DNA of 64,000 nt from Kangiellaceae bacterium (GTDB lineage Bacteria > Pseudomonadota > Gammaproteobacteria > Enterobacterales > Kangiellaceae), in assembly GCA_013373015.1 (NCBI GenBank), contig JABXIQ010000007.1, positions 104,952 through 168,951 on the forward strand, read 5' to 3'. The notes under the pieces are model-generated. The model searched no databases, was not told the origin of the DNA, and saw nothing but the letters and a program-made list of their open reading frames with translations. Shown here piece by piece: positions 45,801 through 55,688 of this stretch. Positions within the stretch are counted from its first letter, which is position 1; each line of letters begins with the position of its first letter. A program made the translations under genes and the position numbers.

Positions 45801-46200
45801 CTAAAATACTTTTAAATGCAAAAGCAATAGGTGTTCTTTTTCTACCAGAGCTCTGTTGATAAAAAGTAAAACCGACATTCACGTCAAGAGGATCACCACT
45901 ATCATCTGTTAGTGTAGCCAGTTTGTCCACAATAGCCTGCATTGCATCGATAGTTGCATCAAAGCGATTAGAGTTTACCACTGAAGTTGGGTCAGTCGGA
46001 TCAGACAAATAACTAAAAGAGCCACCTCTACTGGCTGAAGAAGCATCAAAAATAAAAATTAAATGAGGTTTAGCAGAGTTAACATTATTAGCATTAGCAT
46101 AATAAATTTCAGTATCATCCGCCTTTAAAGCCAATGGTAATGATAGATAAATACCCGTAGCAGCAGCTACTAATGTTTTCTTAAAAATATGTTTAGCCAT
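42874..46200 (-). CDS. pilY1: PilY1-like pilus tip protein (copy B) with altered metal site
   Basis: 1108 residues, signal peptide to about residue 27. The von Willebrand A-like N-terminal domain starts HLIFIFDASSAS; the motif D-x-S-x-S reads D52-A-S54-S-A56, so the last Ser is lost and metal binding may be weakened. The C-terminal propeller is well conserved (EVWSFIPKLLLPKMKDMYR, AYLFVGMRRGERHQ, GSGYRAHPLYEG). Only about the C-terminal half clearly matches copy A. AGGTGA precedes ATG 46200. Confidence 0.9.
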   Translation of the reverse strand: MAKHIFKKTLVAAATGIYLSLPLALKADDTEIYYANANNVNSAKPHLIFIFDASSASRGGSFSYLSDPTDPTSVVNSNRFDATIDAMQAIVDKLATLTDDSGDPLDVNVGFTFYQQSSGRKRTPIAFAFKSILDQNGVVNPNKVELLADINSLSQSSNTPTMFGYLEAVRYMLGDTPEVGGLWSNWSTDIDTQALNGATATNYTPGSSATNVCSAKHAIVLSFGQFNDSNPDVKTNIESISQLSDGQYSCGANDGETCFYNFVNELRQSEQLTTHVVTPCDDYDGTNADSVCTDNSTNQLRAIVAASNAGATAIGEDPKAKFLFWNSPQELVEAIENIIDEIEDVSTSIVETGVTVNQQNRLTHRSDLYFAQFEPSLTTTWPGNLKKYELGFDANGDPQIVDQDGDAAVNTNTALFIESLDASGVPDSTSAKSFWNEATEFDGNQVVLGGAASRLKDLLVGGTFERTVYTNVTADSNALTSILDADNSEFSLDATNYATELGLDSTKYTTLSKAASTLKYWLAGLDFNDTEISDAGTLTASITTDHVRTEIGDPLHSTPKVITYTTSGSTDIKDIAFFGSNEGYLHAIDIATGKEVWSFIPKLLLPKMKDMYRNDDTTSAEEHLYGLDGEIALYFEEVFDENNPTQPYYPDGIIDEGKNDKAYLFVGMRRGERHQRDDGNSRGDIYSNYYALDVSNPESPELMFVVEGGTSGTNYDFTNLAQTWAKPVIANISYDDNGTKTEKLVMVFTGGYNDRINDEETNFQTASSGNDLFIVDVDASKAAGSPVLLDSAQSYISNASATGKESTLSDMDYSIAANPAAINLSGDGTIEHIYVADVAGQIFRFDLNKDYDGTNQLFGAGGRIANLSTKDASNNTNERRFFYAPDLTKINRPNSPDYVGVSIGSGYRAHPLYEGVSDAFFSIRDYGALTGDFADVSMSGTDTGETDINGDPIIANKMLDVTNILDSSTVLSYLESDSPTHSGWYFTLSSDEKVLTQALTVDGTTLFTSYDPAGNSKTTCSPIVGGSKLYGINLLDGTPVADTNNSGVVGDSADDRSVELPNAGLAPPVQVLFTSNGAINLVGTTLNDDFVPNDFGNLNRVNWREKEE

Positions 46201-46211
46201 AATTCATCACC

Positions 46212-46727
46212 TTAGCTAGTAAAGCATGGGCCAGAGAGATACACCCATTGCTCAATTGTAGTAGTAGCCACATCAGTTGTTTTACCTTCTCCAGTAATTT
46301 TATAGGTATGGCAAGCTGCTCCTCTTGTCTCACCCATGTTACGTGTATTTTCACCACAAGGGGTGCATCCTAAGTATTTTGAAGACGCATTAGCCGACAG
46401 CACACCTTGTGAATCAATGGTTGGAGCAGGTGAAAGAGCAGCACAAGCCGCAGAAGTAATCACGGTACCATCTGACTGAACACAGTAAGACAATGTTTGG
46501 AACTCATTCACAGGGAACAAAGTACTATCATCATCATACTCATTAATTAATGCATCAGCACCACTTTGGGCTGCACTAAATGACATAGTATCAGCTTGAA
46601 TGTTGGTCGCTATTTTTTGCTGTAGTACAGAACCCCTCATTGAGCTTACTGCTACTAGAGTAATAATAATTAAAATTATTAGCACCATAACTAATGCCGC
46701 ACCAGTCTGTTTTCGTTTCATATTCAT
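46212..46727 (-). CDS. pilX: Minor pilin PilX (copy B)
   Basis: 171 residues. Leader MNMKRKQTG/AALVMVLIILIIITLVAVSSMRGS, the typical PilX start with no Glu5. The body has TMSFSAAQSGADALINEYD and a pair-rich cysteine region (YLGCTPCGEN). Lies 11 bases before pilY1 copy B and nine after pilW. Confidence 0.85.
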   Translation of the reverse strand: MNMKRKQTGAALVMVLIILIIITLVAVSSMRGSVLQQKIATNIQADTMSFSAAQSGADALINEYDDDSTLFPVNEFQTLSYCVQSDGTVITSAACAALSPAPTIDSQGVLSANASSKYLGCTPCGENTRNMGETRGAACHTYKITGEGKTTDVATTTIEQWVYLSGPCFTS

Positions 46728-46736
46728 ACTTAACCT

Positions 46737-47489
46737 TTAATATATTGGCATGTTGGGCAATGCGATTGTTGAAGAGTATTGCCTAATTATTCTTTTGCTA
46801 TCAGTCGCTGTAAATGTTCCTTCATTCAGTAATACGAATGATTTATCACGTCCACTGGTTGGAATTTCTTCGTCACTTGCTACTAATAGTGTTAATTTAA
46901 TAGCACTAATTGCGTAATTAGTGTCCGCCGGAACACTATCTGCATCAACAAATTGATTGGGTGATCCATCTTGCTCAGGGTCAAGTCCATATAAAATTTG
47001 CAACGTTTGTACATTACCAACTAATGGCTGTGGTGTGGCACTTGAATTACCTTTGCACATTAATTGCTTAGTACTATCATCAACATAATAAGTATTTTCA
47101 ATAATTCCAGACGTAACAGCACCACCAATACAGTCAGCACTTCCTGAGTAGCGAACTTTGATACTATCACTTTTTAACGCTGCAAAACTTGCAGGAGCTC
47201 CAGCCTCTCCCTCAAAGGTGTCTGTGTCGAAAATTATATGGTTGTCCTGATAACCAATACTTGTTTCATTAACTCCTGTATCAAGCCAACCTGCTTTTTG
47301 AATATCATTTCTCAAAATCATCAGCGCCAATCGGCCATTATCCTGAACTTCATTTAAAGAAGATTGAGTTGCGGAAGAGGTTCTAGTAGCTAGAAATAAT
47401 GATAAAATTCCAGCTACAACTAGCAACCCCAAAAAGCCCGCGATGATATATTCTACGAGAGTAAATCCACCTTGCTGTCTTTTGATCAT
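46737..47489 (-). CDS. pilW: Minor pilin PilW (copy B)
   Basis: 250 residues from ATG 47489, which overlaps the pilV stop (ATGA) and has GGAG eight bases upstream. Prepilin site GG/FTLVEYIIAGFLGLLVVAGILSLF. SSLNEVQDNGRLALMILRNDIQKAGW matches PilW of copy A, as does IKVRYSGSADC. Confidence 0.87.
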   Translation of the reverse strand: MIKRQQGGFTLVEYIIAGFLGLLVVAGILSLFLATRTSSATQSSLNEVQDNGRLALMILRNDIQKAGWLDTGVNETSIGYQDNHIIFDTDTFEGEAGAPASFAALKSDSIKVRYSGSADCIGGAVTSGIIENTYYVDDSTKQLMCKGNSSATPQPLVGNVQTLQILYGLDPEQDGSPNQFVDADSVPADTNYAISAIKLTLLVASDEEIPTSGRDKSFVLLNEGTFTATDSKRIIRQYSSTIALPNMPIY

Positions 47490-48157
47490 GGTATAAACTC
47501 CATAAATGTACAATCACGTCGTTCCAATTCTGAAGCATCTCTTCCCAAAGTTGCGGTCCAATAGGTTGTGCACTGACTTGCAATGTTAGTTGTATTTTGA
47601 CCCGAACCAGTGCGCTCCATCCGCCCAGCCCAAAAAACATATACAGAGTGCTTGGAACCAACTGAGCAGGTATCTGTATCAGTACTATCCTTATCTGTAC
47701 ATGCAACAAATATTTCACCATCCGGCAACATATTATCTTGAGCTGTAGTCGTTGGCATCATTTGCATACAAACAGACCAAGCATCAAACTCTGCTAATTC
47801 CGAAGGTGTGCATGAGTTTGTTGTGCATAGTTTGGCAGGCGTATTTAATGCTGAACCGTCTGTAGCTCTGCATATATAATCTGAGTTTGTCGAGTAAATA
47901 TTTGAAGAGTTTGCAGTAGAACAATTTGCATTATTATCGGGGTCTGATTCATCACAATTAATGTAGTCTCTGTTAGCCCGCATTGATGAAATTAAATTTT
48001 CAGCCACCGCATTTGCTTGTCCTCTTAGCTCACCGCTTTGCGAGGATACCGTACCTAATGCTTGAAGCCCGAGAAAGCCCAATATACCAATGGCAATAAT
48101 TACCACGGCGATAAGCACTTCCATCAAGCTAAAGCCTTTATTTTTCTGTATTCGCAT
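47486..48157 (-). CDS. pilV: Minor pilin PilV (copy B)
   Basis: 223 residues. Prepilin site KG/FSLMEVLIAVVIIAIGILGFLGLQALGT, close to PilV consensus. Ten or more cysteines in the body suggest several disulfides (CDESDPDNNANC, CRATDGS, CTTNSCTPSE). First gene of operon B. The promoter must lie in the 154 bases before ispH's end. Confidence 0.87.
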   Translation of the reverse strand: MRIQKNKGFSLMEVLIAVVIIAIGILGFLGLQALGTVSSQSGELRGQANAVAENLISSMRANRDYINCDESDPDNNANCSTANSSNIYSTNSDYICRATDGSALNTPAKLCTTNSCTPSELAEFDAWSVCMQMMPTTTAQDNMLPDGEIFVACTDKDSTDTDTCSVGSKHSVYVFWAGRMERTGSGQNTTNIASQCTTYWTATLGRDASELERRDCTFMEFIP

Positions 48158-48250
48158 ATTAACCCTAAGTGTTAATGGTATTTGTCGACAAATACGTTAT
48201 ACCGCACTAGGCAGTCAATTGCATGGGGATTTTGATAATCGGTAGTAGAA

Positions 48251-48277
48251 AGCCGATAAGTGGTTCACAAATCGGCT
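48251..48277 (-). terminator. Probable terminator of the ileS-ispH operon
   Basis: Seven-base-pair stem AGCCGAT / ATCGGCT (48251-48257 with 48271-48277) located 35 bases after the ispH stop. On the minus strand it is followed by TTTCT, a weak T-run. Confidence 0.5.
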
Positions 48278-48311
48278 ATTTTGATAGATTTCAATGAGTT
48301 AGGATTGATTT

Positions 48312-49247
48312 TTATTGAGCTCGCAACTCAGCCGGAAGTACAAAGACGATGTTTTCTTCAACACCATCGGATTCGGTGACGGTTTTACCGCCTTGACTTT
48401 CAAGGAAGCTAATAACATCTTTGACCAATACTTCTGGTGCAGAGGCACCTGCAGTCACGCCAATTTTATTAACAGTGGTTAACCATTCTGGTTTAATTTC
48501 AGTGGCGTTATTAATTAAGTATGATTGGCAGCCTTCAGTGACCGCCAGCTCCTGTAACCGACTGGAATTAGAGCTGTTTTGCGCCCCGACCACCAAAATC
48601 AAATCACATTGCGCTGCTAGTTGCTTGACGGCATCTTGGCGATTTTGCGTGGCGTAGCAAATATCATCCTTTTTTGGGCCTTGAATATTGGGAAACTTGG
48701 CCTGCAAGGCTTTAACTAATTTTTGCGTGTCATCGACTGAAAGCGTGGTTTGAGTAACATAAAACAAGGCATCTGGATTTTTCACTTCCAGTTTTGCAAC
48801 ATCATTTTCATCTTCAATCAAATAAATGCCCGCCTCATTATTATCATACTGTCCCATAGTACCTTCGACTTCGGGATGACCTTTATGACCTATCAGTACA
48901 CATTCTTCATTTCGTTTACTATGGCGAGCAACTTCCATATGAACTTTAGTCACCAACGGACAAGTAGCATCAAACACCTTTAAATTACGCTCTTTGGCAT
49001 CTGTACGGACTTGTTGGGATACGCCATGAGCACTGAAAATCAAGGTAGAGTCGCGCGGAACATCGTTTAGATCTTCAATAAAAACCGCACCTTTCTCGCG
49101 TAAGCCATCCACCACAAATTTGTTATGCACCACTTCATGTTTCACATAAATCGGTGCACCAAACAGCTCAATCGCTCTATTAACGATTTCAATTGCACGA
49201 TCAACACCAGCACAAAAACCACGAGGGTTGGCTAAAATAATCTCCAT
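48312..49247 (-). CDS. ispH: 4-hydroxy-3-methylbut-2-enyl diphosphate reductase
   Basis: 311 residues. Last step of the MEP isoprenoid pathway, making IPP and DMAPP. The 4Fe-4S cysteines are Cys12 ([13 protein letters not shown]), one in [11 protein letters not shown] and one in [25 protein letters not shown] and TQTTLS are family hallmarks. It overlaps the fkpB stop by one base (TAATG), within the same lspA-fkpB-ispH string as E. coli. Confidence 0.96.
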   Translation of the reverse strand: MEIILANPRGFCAGVDRAIEIVNRAIELFGAPIYVKHEVVHNKFVVDGLREKGAVFIEDLNDVPRDSTLIFSAHGVSQQVRTDAKERNLKVFDATCPLVTKVHMEVARHSKRNEECVLIGHKGHPEVEGTMGQYDNNEAGIYLIEDENDVAKLEVKNPDALFYVTQTTLSVDDTQKLVKALQAKFPNIQGPKKDDICYATQNRQDAVKQLAAQCDLILVVGAQNSSNSSRLQELAVTEGCQSYLINNATEIKPEWLTTVNKIGVTAGASAPEVLVKDVISFLESQGGKTVTESDGVEENIVFVLPAELRAQ

Positions 49248-49714
49248 TAGGCTGTTACCTCAGTATTGTTTTCCTGAATGTTTCTAACCTCAATCACTTC
49301 TACTTCCAAAATAACCTCTTGATCAGAAAGGGGATGATTAAAATCCACTTTGACCGAATGGCCTTTAACTTCACGGATCAAGCCTGGAATCGAACCACCA
49401 CCCATCTGCTCAAAAGCAATGATAGCGCCCTCTTCCAGCTTCACATCAGCTGGAAACTGATCAATATCCATAAAATGAATATTATCAGGGTTTACTGGAC
49501 CAAATAAGTCACTACCATCCAGTTCAAACTTTTTTGTTTCGCCTTGTGCCATATTGAGCAATTGCGACTCAAGTGAATCCGTTAGACTACCATCACCTAA
49601 AACAAACCACACTGGCTTGCCATCAACACGGGTTGAATCTGCGGCAGAGCCGTCTTTAAGCAATACATTAAAGTGCACCAAAGCTCTAGAATTTTTACCA
49701 ATTGTCTGTGCCAT
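49247..49714 (-). CDS. fkpB: FKBP-type peptidyl-prolyl isomerase SlpA
   Basis: 155 residues, cytoplasmic SlyD-like prolyl isomerase with an inserted-flap (IF) domain around residues 70-120. [30 protein letters not shown] and FDHPL-like [19 protein letters not shown] are typical. ATG 49714 overlaps the lspA stop by one base. Confidence 0.92.
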   Translation of the reverse strand: MAQTIGKNSRALVHFNVLLKDGSAADSTRVDGKPVWFVLGDGSLTDSLESQLLNMAQGETKKFELDGSDLFGPVNPDNIHFMDIDQFPADVKLEEGAIIAFEQMGGGSIPGLIREVKGHSVKVDFNHPLSDQEVILEVEVIEVRNIQENNTEVTA

Positions 49715-50256
49715 TATTGTTCTTCTTTTACTTGCTCTGATTTGGATTCCGACCTCTGTTCAGGATTCTTGAATGAGTCGATAATGAGTAAACCAACACC
49801 TATCAAAATCACACTGTCAGCAATATTAAAGGTTGGCCAATGATAACCGTCTTTTGACACATACCAATCAATAAAATCAATCACATATCCATAAGCCATA
49901 CGATCATAAAGATTACCAAGAGCGCCACTAAGCACCATTGCCATACCCACATTGGCAAGCTTATTATCTTTCGGTGTTTTCCACATCCAAACCAATAATA
50001 AAATGCTGATCCCAGCAGCAATCACGGTAAAGAACCAACGTTGCCAACCGCCTTGATCGCCCAAGAAGCTAAAAGCGGCGCCATAGTTATAAGCAAGATT
50101 CAAATCGAAATGTGGCATCACTTCAATAATCGGCCCACCAAACACAGGCGCTAGATTATTATCAGCCCAAATCTTAGTTGCTTGGTCAATAATCAGCAAA
50201 ATCAGCGTAATCCAAAGCCATACTAAACCTGATTGTTTAAAAGATAATTTGTTCAT
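49714..50256 (-). CDS. lspA: Lipoprotein signal peptidase II
   Basis: 180 residues, four membrane helices. Cleaves diacylated prolipoproteins in the inner membrane. The catalytic Asp pair is Asp127 (GYVIDFIDWY) and Asp147 (FNIADS), with GALGNLYDR conserved. The many lipoproteins in this window are its substrates. ATG 50256 is preferred to the TTG at 50265, and lies 12 bases after ileS. Confidence 0.95.
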   Translation of the reverse strand: MNKLSFKQSGLVWLWITLILLIIDQATKIWADNNLAPVFGGPIIEVMPHFDLNLAYNYGAAFSFLGDQGGWQRWFFTVIAAGISILLLVWMWKTPKDNKLANVGMAMVLSGALGNLYDRMAYGYVIDFIDWYVSKDGYHWPTFNIADSVILIGVGLLIIDSFKNPEQRSESKSEQVKEEQ

Positions 50257-50268
50257 CTTAATCAAGCC

Positions 50269-53058
50269 TTAAGCAAAGTGACGAGTTTCGCCATCGCCAT
50301 TAACATTATCATCACAACGATTACAGATAGTTGGATGCTCTTGATTTGAGCCTACATCTTCACGATGATGCCAACAACGCTCACATTTCTCATGAGTTGA
50401 CTTGCTGATTACTACGCTAAAGTTTGGCTCAGCTAACGATTCATCAAGCTCTAATTTAGCTTGAGAAGTAATCATAACGAAGCGTAATTCATCTGCTAAT
50501 TTAGCCAATGAATCAAACAAACCTTTACTAACTTTAATTACTACTTCTGCATCAAGAGAGCTGCCAATAACACCCTCTTTACGCTGCTCTTCTAGCGCTT
50601 TGTTTACGCCAGTTTTAACTTCTGCAATGTTCGCCCAATCTTGCGCAGAAATGCTTAAATCACCAGCGGAGAACAAACCTTGATACCATTCAGCAATAAA
50701 GACATTACCGTCTTGTTCGCCAGGAATTTCTTGCCAAATTTCGTTTGCAGTAAAGCTTAAAATTGGCGCCATCCAGCGTACTAAAGCCTGAACGATATGA
50801 TACAAGGCTGTTTGGCAAGAACGCTGCGCGTTTGAACCTTCTTTGGCAGTATATTGACGATCTTTAATGATATCTAAATAGAAAGATCCCATATCCAGCG
50901 AGCAGAAATGGTGAATTTTTTGCGCCACTTGCCAGAAACTGTAGTTATCATAAGCTTCAATAATTTCTTGCTGTGCTTTATAAGCGCAATCAATCGCCCA
51001 ACGATCAAGTGCTATCAAATCATCTTTAGCCACTAAATCCGTTTTTGGATCAAATCCTGATAAATTGGCTAATAAGAAGCGTGCAGTATTGCGTAATCGA
51101 CGATAAGTATCACCGGTACGCTTTAAGATTTCATCAGAAACGGCCATCTCGCCACGGTAATCCGCAGAAGCCACCCATAAGCGTAAAACGTCAGCACCAA
51201 GTTTATTAATGACATCGTTTGGTGCAATCACATTGCCCAAAGACTTAGACATTTTTTTGCCTTCTTTATCGACCACAAAACCATGAGTTAGGCAGTGCTT
51301 ATAAGGCGCGTGACCATACATACCTACCGAGGTTAATAGTGACGATTGGAACCAGCCACGATGTTGATCCGAACCTTCTAAATAAAGATCTGCTGGCTGG
51401 CGCAAGTAGTTTCGGGCTTCTAATACGCAGTAATGAGTTACTCCTGAATCAAACCAAACATCAAGCGTATCATCAATTTTTTCGTACTGCTCAGCATCAA
51501 CTAACTCAGAAGCATCTAAGTCATACCATGCTTGAATCCCTGCTTGCTCAATCTTTTGGGCAACTTTTTGCATCAAATCTGCTGAGTCTGGATGCGGTAA
51601 ACCTGATTGCTTATCAATAAATAAACACAAAGGCACGCCCCAAGTTCTTTGACGTGAAATACACCAATCAGGACGCGATTCCATCATAGTTTCGATGCGC
51701 GCCTCACCCCATTCAGGTACCCACTTGACCTTTTTGATTTCTTCCATGGCTTTAGGCTGTAAACCATTTTGCTGCATAGAAATAAACCATTGTGGCGTAG
51801 CACGGAAAATTAATGGCGTTTTAGTTCGCCAGCAATGCGGATAACTGTGACGCAACTTATCTTGATGCAATAAGCGCCCTTTTTCGATCAATAAATCGAC
51901 CACAGGCTGATCAACTTTATACACATGCTGTCCAGCAAAGATTGGCGTTTCGTCATTAAAAACACCATTAGCCATCACATAGTTCAACACGCCTAAGCCA
52001 TATTTTTTGCCAACTACGAAATCATCAGGACCGTGATCAGGTGCTGTATGTACTAAACCTGTACCAGCATCTGTAGTCACATGCTCACCACAAATCACTG
52101 GCAAGGCTTTATCATAAAACGGATGTTGCACGGTTAAGTTTTCAAGCGCAGAACCTTTGCATAAAGCGATAACCGAGAAGCTCTCAATATCTGAAGCCTT
52201 CATCACACTTTCTACAAGCGCTTCGGCCAATACAAAATTCTCCTGACCATATTCAGTAGCAGCACTAACCAACACATAATCTAAATCTTCATGCACTGTT
52301 ACCGCTTGGCTTGATGGCAATGTCCAAGGCGTTGTTGTCCAGATCACAACCGATGTTTCGCCTTCAACTTTTGGATTGCCAAAAGCTTCCATAAACTTGT
52401 CAGTATCAGCTAATGGATAACGCACATAAATCGAGAATGAGGTTTTATCTTGATACTCTACTTCTGCTTCTGCTAAAGAGGAGCCACCCACCACACTCCA
52501 ATACACGGGCTTAGCATCTTTTTTCAAGTGACCATTAGCGACTAGCTTTGAAAGTGCGCGAACAATATTGGCCTCAAAAGCAAAGTCCATAGTGCGATAT
52601 GGATTATCCCACTCGCCTAAAACGCCCAAACGAATAAAATCAGCTTTTTGTGCGTCCACTTGCTTTTCAGCGTAAGTGCGACATTTTTCACGAAACTCTG
52701 CATGAGAAACTTTTACTCCCGCTTTACCAACTTTTTTCTCAACATTGTTCTCAATCGGCAAACCATGACAATCCCAACCAGGAACATATGGCGAATCAAA
52801 ACCGCTCAAGGTTTTGCTTTTGATTACCATATCTTTCAAAATTTTATTCACTGAGTGACCAATATGAATGTTGCCATTCGCGTAAGGAGGGCCATCGTGC
52901 AAGATAAATTGCTCGCGCCCTTCACGCGCTTTACGAATTTGTCCGTAAAGATCGTTTTTAGCCCACTGTTGCAAAACTTTTGGCTCGCGCTGCGGCAGAT
53001 TGCCACGCATTTCGAACTTGGTTTTCGGTAAGTTTAAGGTGTCTTTATAATCACTCAT
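50269..53058 (-). CDS. ileS: Isoleucyl-tRNA synthetase
   Basis: 929 residues, class I synthetase. The HIGH motif ([12 protein letters not shown]), editing domain, KMSKS ([13 protein letters not shown]) and the C-terminal zinc site CERCWHH / CNRC are present. The domain layout is the bacterial type (mupirocin-sensitive class, as in E. coli). It is downstream of ribF by 49 bases and starts the lspA-fkpB-ispH string. Confidence 0.97.
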   Translation of the reverse strand: MSDYKDTLNLPKTKFEMRGNLPQREPKVLQQWAKNDLYGQIRKAREGREQFILHDGPPYANGNIHIGHSVNKILKDMVIKSKTLSGFDSPYVPGWDCHGLPIENNVEKKVGKAGVKVSHAEFREKCRTYAEKQVDAQKADFIRLGVLGEWDNPYRTMDFAFEANIVRALSKLVANGHLKKDAKPVYWSVVGGSSLAEAEVEYQDKTSFSIYVRYPLADTDKFMEAFGNPKVEGETSVVIWTTTPWTLPSSQAVTVHEDLDYVLVSAATEYGQENFVLAEALVESVMKASDIESFSVIALCKGSALENLTVQHPFYDKALPVICGEHVTTDAGTGLVHTAPDHGPDDFVVGKKYGLGVLNYVMANGVFNDETPIFAGQHVYKVDQPVVDLLIEKGRLLHQDKLRHSYPHCWRTKTPLIFRATPQWFISMQQNGLQPKAMEEIKKVKWVPEWGEARIETMMESRPDWCISRQRTWGVPLCLFIDKQSGLPHPDSADLMQKVAQKIEQAGIQAWYDLDASELVDAEQYEKIDDTLDVWFDSGVTHYCVLEARNYLRQPADLYLEGSDQHRGWFQSSLLTSVGMYGHAPYKHCLTHGFVVDKEGKKMSKSLGNVIAPNDVINKLGADVLRLWVASADYRGEMAVSDEILKRTGDTYRRLRNTARFLLANLSGFDPKTDLVAKDDLIALDRWAIDCAYKAQQEIIEAYDNYSFWQVAQKIHHFCSLDMGSFYLDIIKDRQYTAKEGSNAQRSCQTALYHIVQALVRWMAPILSFTANEIWQEIPGEQDGNVFIAEWYQGLFSAGDLSISAQDWANIAEVKTGVNKALEEQRKEGVIGSSLDAEVVIKVSKGLFDSLAKLADELRFVMITSQAKLELDESLAEPNFSVVISKSTHEKCERCWHHREDVGSNQEHPTICNRCDDNVNGDGETRHFA

Positions 53059-53107
53059 ATTATTAACCCTGGTCGTTTACCAGATGACTCTCACTATAAC
53101 TTTAGTG

Positions 53108-54064
53108 TCACTGAATATTCTGTTGTCTAAAAAATTCTTTTGTTTGTGCTATGTCTTGGGCAATTTGCAGTTTTAACTCATCAATTGAAGCAAACTTTTT
53201 CTCTTCACGAATTTTCGCTACAGGCTCAACACAAATTCTTTGGCCATAAATATCGCCATCAAAATCAAATAGGTGTACTTCTAAACGTTCCGCACGCACA
53301 TTCAAGGTAGGCTTAACCCCAACATTGGCCACACCATATATTGGTTGTGGGCTTGATTGAGAACTAAGCCCAAACACCTTGACCGCATAAACCCCTTGCA
53401 AAGGGCTTTTACGCCTTTTCAAAGCGATATTCGCGGTTGGAACGCCAATCTGTCTGCCCTGTTTATCGCCATGCGCAACTTTGCCACAAACAAGATAGCT
53501 TTTGCCTAATAGTAACTTTGCCAATTCAAAATCATTATTTCGAATAGTTTGGCGCACTTGGCTACTACTAATTCTTATACTTTTGCTATCAATTGTGTGC
53601 GTGATTGAATGATTGGCTTCAACTGAAAAGTCATAACTTTTCAACAATTCAAAATCACCTGTGCGCTGATGACCAAATCTAAAGTCATCACCAATAAACA
53701 AGTGCTTCACTCGCAAATGCTCCAGCAAAACGCGACGCACAAAATCCTGCGCACTCAACTGAGCTAACTCACGGTTAAAACGCAAACAGAGCACATAGTC
53801 AACGCCCAAAGCCTCAAGCGCTTTAACCTTATCGGTTAGCTTAAATAAACGCTCTGGCGCATGATCTGGGCGAAAAAACTCTTGCGCATGAGGCTCGAAT
53901 AACACCACCACGCTTGGTAATTGTAATTCAGTGGCTTTATCAGTTAACCGCTTGATTATTGCCTGATGTCCTAAGTGAACGCCATCAAAATTACCAATGG
54001 TCGCCACACACCCCTTCTTAAAGAGCTCGATCGGACAACTGTACAACCCTCGAATTAAGCGCAT
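53108..54064 (-). CDS. ribF: Bifunctional riboflavin kinase / FAD synthetase
   Basis: 318 residues. The N-terminal adenylyltransferase has TIGNFDGVHLGHQAII and FIGDDFRFGHQRTGD. The C-terminal kinase has PTANIALKRR, GVYAVKV and YGVANVGVKPT. Makes FMN and FAD. No FMN riboswitch is seen in the 222 bases upstream. Confidence 0.95.
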   Translation of the reverse strand: MRLIRGLYSCPIELFKKGCVATIGNFDGVHLGHQAIIKRLTDKATELQLPSVVVLFEPHAQEFFRPDHAPERLFKLTDKVKALEALGVDYVLCLRFNRELAQLSAQDFVRRVLLEHLRVKHLFIGDDFRFGHQRTGDFELLKSYDFSVEANHSITHTIDSKSIRISSSQVRQTIRNNDFELAKLLLGKSYLVCGKVAHGDKQGRQIGVPTANIALKRRKSPLQGVYAVKVFGLSSQSSPQPIYGVANVGVKPTLNVRAERLEVHLFDFDGDIYGQRICVEPVAKIREEKKFASIDELKLQIAQDIAQTKEFFRQQNIQ

Positions 54065-54286
54065 CTAAGCCTGTTTCTCACTGCTTGCATTGATTTACCT
54101 GCGGACGAACTCAGCCCAGCAGACGATTCATTCAAAGCGGGCAATTATAGCGGTTATTGGGTTAATAATTAACCTTTAATCGGCAAGAACCGCAACTATT
54201 TGTTATATTGTTGTGATTATGCAATTATCAAGCCTATCAAAACCCAATTTAGATTGAAATTTTCAATAAAAAGAATGGATTAGCCA

Positions 54287-55087
54287 ATGTCGCAATCAGA
54301 TGATACAAGCCGCATAGAGCTCGAAATCAAGCAACAAATTGCCTTTGTCACACTCAATCGACCAGACAAACGTAATGCCTTGGACTATAGGATGTTTAAA
54401 CAACTGGCCAAAGTACAGCGTCAGATCAGCAAAGACCATTCTATTCGAGTAGTGATAGTCAACGGCGAAGGTGAAGATTTCTGCTCTGGACTGGATGTTA
54501 AATCAGTTATTGGCAATAAAATGACTGGTCTAAAACTGTTGTGGAAGTGGTTACCTGGTAACGCCAATCTAGCACAAAAAGCTAGTGTCGGCTGGCGTAA
54601 ACTCAAAGTACCCGTAATAGCCGCCATTCATGGTCGTTGCTGGGGTGGCGGAATGCAGATTGCGCTTGGTGCAGATTATCGGATTGCTGAATCAGCCAGC
54701 TCATTATCAATTATGGAATCCAAATGGGGGCTAATCCCCGATATGGGCGGTACCTTAGCTTTGCGTGATTGCATGAGCAAAGATCAAGCGATGAAACTTG
54801 CCATGACTGCAGAAGAGCTTACTGCAGAGCAAGCACTTGAGTTAAATTTAATCAGTGAGATTGCCAATAACCCTAAGCAAATGGCGATGATCTTAGCGGA
54901 ACAACTCAAGCAACGCTCTCCCGATGCCATTAGCGCCATTAAAAAGCTCTATCACAAACGCTGGCAAGATTTTGATCGCTATATGCTAGCAGGAGAAACT
55001 GCTGCACAATGGAAAATATTGATGGGCAAAAATCAATCCATTGCCGTCAAACGTCAACTTGGTAAAAACATACCCTATAAGCATTAA
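54287..55087 (+). CDS. Crotonase-family protein (enoyl-CoA hydratase-like)
   Basis: 266 residues. Crotonase fold with VTLNRPDKRNAL, FCSGLDVKSV and the oxyanion and active-site segment HGRCWGGGMQIALGADYRIA. The first catalytic Glu of hydratases (Glu144 of rat) is Gln124 here; the second is kept as Glu144 in IMESKWGLIPDMGGT, and Asp152 replaces a glycine. One Glu suggests an isomerase or other CoA chemistry rather than a true hydratase. It sits between ribF and murJ as an insertion in an otherwise conserved order. Confidence 0.85.
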   Translation: MSQSDDTSRIELEIKQQIAFVTLNRPDKRNALDYRMFKQLAKVQRQISKDHSIRVVIVNGEGEDFCSGLDVKSVIGNKMTGLKLLWKWLPGNANLAQKASVGWRKLKVPVIAAIHGRCWGGGMQIALGADYRIAESASSLSIMESKWGLIPDMGGTLALRDCMSKDQAMKLAMTAEELTAEQALELNLISEIANNPKQMAMILAEQLKQRSPDAISAIKKLYHKRWQDFDRYMLAGETAAQWKILMGKNQSIAVKRQLGKNIPYKH

Positions 55088-55091
55088 TATT

Positions 55092-55688
55092 ATGAAAAAC
55101 ATTACTCTTACATTATTTTCACTATTTTTTATAAGCTCTTGTGCAATGCACAATAAACCTGCACAAACATCAGATAACATCTCACGCTCATCATCACAGG
55201 CATCATTAAGCACCTCAGAAAACGCTTTTTTTGCAAACCTCAAGAGCTTGTGCGGACAACAATTTGTCGGCAACACGGCATACCCTGATGATCCTAGCCA
55301 TGATTTTGCAGGCAAGAAATTAGTTGCGACTGTTAAGTCATGTTCAGATACTGAAATCCGCATTCCCTTTGTGGTTGGCGAAGATCATTCACGCACTTGG
55401 ATTATTAGCAAAACAGAACAAGGTTTATTGCTCAAACACGACCACCGCCATCATGACGGCACCCCTGACGAAGTTACCATGTATGGCGGCTTTGCTAAAG
55501 ATTATAAAGATGAGCAAGGCACTGAATATAAACAGTTTTTTCATGCTGATGCTCATACAGCTAATTTAATTCCTGCCGCACAAAGCAATGTCTGGATGTT
55601 AGAATATAAGCCTGACAGCCAAGAGTTAGTTTATTATTTAGAAAGGCATCAAAATCCTAGGTATAAGGCTATTCTGAAAGAAAAATAG
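55092..55688 (+). CDS. Lipoprotein of unknown function
   Basis: 198 residues from ATG 55092. Lipobox FISSC gives Cys17 as lipid site. A second Cys (LCGQQFVGNTAYPDD) and KSCSD may pair. The segment LLLKHDHRHHDGTPDEVTMYGGFAKD is rich in His and Asp, possible metal ligands. Conserved secreted family of unknown role. It follows the crotonase gene by four bases and probably is co-transcribed. No Shine-Dalgarno is visible. Confidence 0.75.
   Translation: MKNITLTLFSLFFISSCAMHNKPAQTSDNISRSSSQASLSTSENAFFANLKSLCGQQFVGNTAYPDDPSHDFAGKKLVATVKSCSDTEIRIPFVVGEDHSRTWIISKTEQGLLLKHDHRHHDGTPDEVTMYGGFAKDYKDEQGTEYKQFFHADAHTANLIPAAQSNVWMLEYKPDSQELVYYLERHQNPRYKAILKEK

Noticed and set aside
54065..54286. Possible FMN riboswitch before ribF.
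   Set aside because: None of the conserved RFN-element blocks could be found in this stretch.
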